Below are positions 30,678 to 32,266 of a stretch of DNA of 32,266 nt, in pieces. Each line of letters opens with the position of its first letter. The stretch's first letter is position 1. Both the position numbers and the translations under genes were made by a program. This DNA is from Pseudomonadales bacterium (GTDB lineage Bacteria > Pseudomonadota > Gammaproteobacteria > Pseudomonadales > Azotimanducaceae). The DNA is taken from contig JANQOA010000060.1 in NCBI GenBank assembly GCA_028279305.1, forward strand, positions 1 to 32,266, read 5' to 3'. The notes beneath the pieces were generated by a model, which saw nothing but the letters and a program-made list of their open reading frames with translations, ran no database searches and was not told the origin of the DNA.

Positions 30678-31298
30678 TCAGGTCGGCTGAATCTTGCGGG
30701 TGGAAGGCTGGCCGGAGGTGGCGTGGCGCAGCCATGCCAGCACCGCCATCACAACCAGGGTGCCGGTGAGACCCATCAGGATGGTGTTTATTTCGAACCA
30801 CAGCACAAAGTAGAAGGACGTAAACAACGTACCCAACGCACTGCCAAGGGTCGAGACGAAGTACAGGCGGCCGGCCATCTGCCCCGAGTGTTCCACCCTC
30901 TCCACCAGCAGGCGCACCGAGTAGGGTGAAATCATGCCGAGGATGACGGTCGGCAGGGTAAACAGGATCAGCGCCGCCAGCAGCGAACCGAAACGCGGGT
31001 CTTCAATTTCGCTGAACACCCATTGCATGGTGGGTTCCGCAAACAGAATCAGCGGGTATAACAGGACCGCCCCAGCCAGAAAAATGCTGCCGAAGCGGAA
31101 CATGCTGGGGTGGCGCACGGACCATTTACCGCCGATCAGATAACCCAATGACAGCGACAGCATGAATACGCTGATGATACTGCCCCAGACATAGATGCTG
31201 CTGCCGAAGTACGGCGCCAGCACGCGACCGCCCAGAAGTTCCATCGACATGATTACAAAGCCGCCGGTAAAGGCCAGAAAGTAAATGAGATATACCAC
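30678..31298 (-). CDS. Membrane half of a fused-type MFS/spermidine synthase-like protein
   Basis: An all-helical membrane protein of about 206 residues with about six predicted segments. It has ELLGGRVLAPYFGSSIYVWG, SVFMLSLSLGYLIGGKWSVR, LPTVILGMISPYSVRLLVER and LYFVSTLGSALGTLFTSFYF, the standard signature of the transporter-like half of fused spermidine-synthase-like proteins. The start is uncertain: GTG 31298 is preferred because an in-frame TTG at 31373 would leave only 14 bases to the divergent oxidoreductase start; neither has a good ribosome-binding site. The gene is followed without a gap by the catalytic half. Substrate unknown. Confidence 0.8.
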   Translation of the reverse strand: MVYLIYFLAFTGGFVIMSMELLGGRVLAPYFGSSIYVWGSIISVFMLSLSLGYLIGGKWSVRHPSMFRFGSIFLAGAVLLYPLILFAEPTMQWVFSEIEDPRFGSLLAALILFTLPTVILGMISPYSVRLLVERVEHSGQMAGRLYFVSTLGSALGTLFTSFYFVLWFEINTILMGLTGTLVVMAVLAWLRHATSGQPSTRKIQPT

Positions 31299-31387
31299 GC
31301 GGCGCAGTGTACAAACTAAGCTGGGCCATATGAAGGGAGGCTGTGCGTTAACATGGCGGTGAATTCTGCGCAAAGTGAGGAGGCGCG

Positions 31388-32194
31388 ATGCAGATTGGAG
31401 TGACCTTGCGGAACATGGGTGAACAATCCACTCCGGAATTAATGCTGGCTTGCGCGCAGGCGGCTGAACAGGCGGGTATGGAATCCCTGTGGATTACCGA
31501 CCACATCGCCATTCCGCCGGATGATGCTGAAGGCAGCGGCGGCCGATATCTGGATACGTTGACCACCCTGGCGTGGCTGGCCGGCCACACGTCGAGCATC
31601 AAGCTTGGCTCCGGGGTGCTGATTGTGCCGTACCGCGCGCCGCTGCCCACCGCTAAACAGATTGCCACGCTGCAGACATTGTCCGGCGAACGGCTGCTGC
31701 TGGGGGTGGGCATAGGCTGGATGGATGCGGAATTCAGAGCCCTGGGCGTCGACAGGCACCAGCGGGGCGCCATCACCGACCGCACATTGGCGTTTCTGCG
31801 GGACTGTTTTGCCGAGGACGTTTTGAGCGCCAACGGTCAGGCCTTCCTGTTCCGCCCGCGGCCGGCCAAACCGCCGATCCTGGTTGGCGGCCGTGCCCCC
31901 CATGCCCTGCAGCGGGCCGTGCAATGGGGTGATGGCTGGCTGCCCATGGCCAGGCAGCCCGCGCAGATTGCCGATGACGTGGCGCTCTATCATCAGCTCT
32001 GCCGCGACGCGGGCAAACCTCCGGGTTCGGTCTCGGTCATGACCAGCTTACCTCTGGATCAACCTGAAGCCGGCCGGGAGATGCTGGCGGAATACGAGGA
32101 CATGGGGGTGGAGAGGATTGTATGCGGGATGGCGTATGAGGCTTTGGAGGAATATCAGGCTGGGTTGCAGGGAATCCAAGATCTTCTGCTTTGA
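31388..32194 (+). CDS. Luciferase-like (LLM class) flavin/F420-dependent oxidoreductase
   Basis: A 268-residue bacterial-luciferase-family TIM barrel. The N-terminus (MQIGVTLRNMGEQSTPELML, then ESLWITDHIAIPPDD) and the blocks IKLGSGVLIVPYRAPLPTAK, RLLLGVGIGWMDAEFRALG and PPILVGGRAPHALQRAVQWG are family hallmarks. Such enzymes use FMN or F420 to oxidise or reduce small organic substrates; a gammaproteobacterium would more likely use FMN unless it makes F420. The ATG has GGAGG five bases upstream, a strong site. The gene stands alone, divergent from the spermidine-synthase-like pair. Confidence 0.88.
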   Translation: MQIGVTLRNMGEQSTPELMLACAQAAEQAGMESLWITDHIAIPPDDAEGSGGRYLDTLTTLAWLAGHTSSIKLGSGVLIVPYRAPLPTAKQIATLQTLSGERLLLGVGIGWMDAEFRALGVDRHQRGAITDRTLAFLRDCFAEDVLSANGQAFLFRPRPAKPPILVGGRAPHALQRAVQWGDGWLPMARQPAQIADDVALYHQLCRDAGKPPGSVSVMTSLPLDQPEAGREMLAEYEDMGVERIVCGMAYEALEEYQAGLQGIQDLLL

Positions 32195-32209
32195 TTGTGT
32201 TTTGGTTGT

Positions 32210-32266
32210 TCAGGGCTGGCCGGTCTGCGCATCGGAACCAGGTTTCTCGCCGCCCGGGGCCGGCCC
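32210..32266 (-). CDS. Possible C-terminal end of a gene entering from the right edge
   Basis: On the minus strand a frame is open from the window edge to a TGA at 32210-32212, coding 18 residues (GPAPGGEKPGSDAQTGQP). The composition fits a disordered protein tail, and convergence with the upstream gene is common here. The stretch is too short to be sure it is coding. Confidence 0.3.
   Translation of the reverse strand, partial: GPAPGGEKPGSDAQTGQP

Noticed and set aside
1..32266. tRNA, rRNA, CRISPR array, insertion sequence, prophage or integration site
   Set aside because: Reading through both strands showed no spaced direct repeats, transposase or integrase motifs, and no cloverleaf or rRNA sequence that I could recognise. 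This was by eye, so a degraded element could be missed.

Overview
The window is GC-rich and very gene-dense, and looks like the chromosome of a free-living, probably marine, gammaproteobacterium. The evidence is the combination of a motD-like flagellar stator end next to a DUF2802 gene (as in pseudomonads), a SUF iron-sulfur operon with an IscR-type operator, tusA, an EF-P hydroxylase (epmC) and an alaA-type aminotransferase. No tRNA, rRNA, insertion sequence, prophage or CRISPR array was seen. The species cannot be named from this sequence alone.

Layout. (1) 1-817 (+): the end of a MotB/MotD-type flagellar stator gene and a DUF2802 membrane protein. (2) 829-6824 (-): a complete SUF operon, transcribed sufB-sufC-sufD-sufS-sufA/iscA-sufT-sufE, with overlapping or nearly touching genes. 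A near-consensus IscR type 1 palindrome (6936-6960) overlaps the -35 of its promoter. (3) 7019-7648 (+): a divergent small methyltransferase. (4) 7679-21113 (-): about 13.4 kb holding twelve co-directional genes that I do not recognise as a named system. In order of transcription they are: a secreted TPR protein with a TonB-C-like end; a Gly/Gln/Ser-rich lipoprotein; a second lipoprotein; a membrane-anchored TPR protein; a membrane-anchored protein with four PEGA-like repeats and a SUMF (FGE-like) domain; a small secreted protein; a MotA/TolQ/ExbB-type proton channel; a degenerate Hsp70/actin-like protein; two membrane-anchored vWA proteins; and two more lipoproteins. (5) 21469-25867 (+): a tightly coupled set, tusA, a GGCT-like gene, epmC, an L-2-hydroxyglutarate-dehydrogenase-like gene, an ATP-NAD-kinase-like gene and an RlmI-like methyltransferase. 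(6) 25864-27653 (-): a hypothetical gene and alaA. (7) 27762-29686 (+): msrB and an acyl-CoA synthetase. (8) 29694-31298 (-): a spermidine-synthase-like pair split into membrane and catalytic genes. (9) 31388-32194 (+): a luciferase-like oxidoreductase, then the possible tail of a minus-strand gene at the window end.

The most interesting part is region 4. Both vWA proteins begin with a short cytoplasmic tail and a single membrane helix bearing an SFLDV motif, with Asp at residue 16 in each. This resembles the proton-carrying helix of ExbD/TolR. They are encoded two genes downstream of a MotA/TolQ/ExbB-like channel subunit. I infer a proton-motive-force-driven envelope machine in which vWA domains replace the usual ExbD/MotB periplasmic domains. 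The PEGA-SUMF protein, the TPR proteins, a TonB-C-like domain and four lipoproteins would be its periplasmic and outer-membrane parts, and the Hsp70-like protein its cytoplasmic part. This is inference from sequence motifs and gene order, not a demonstrated function.
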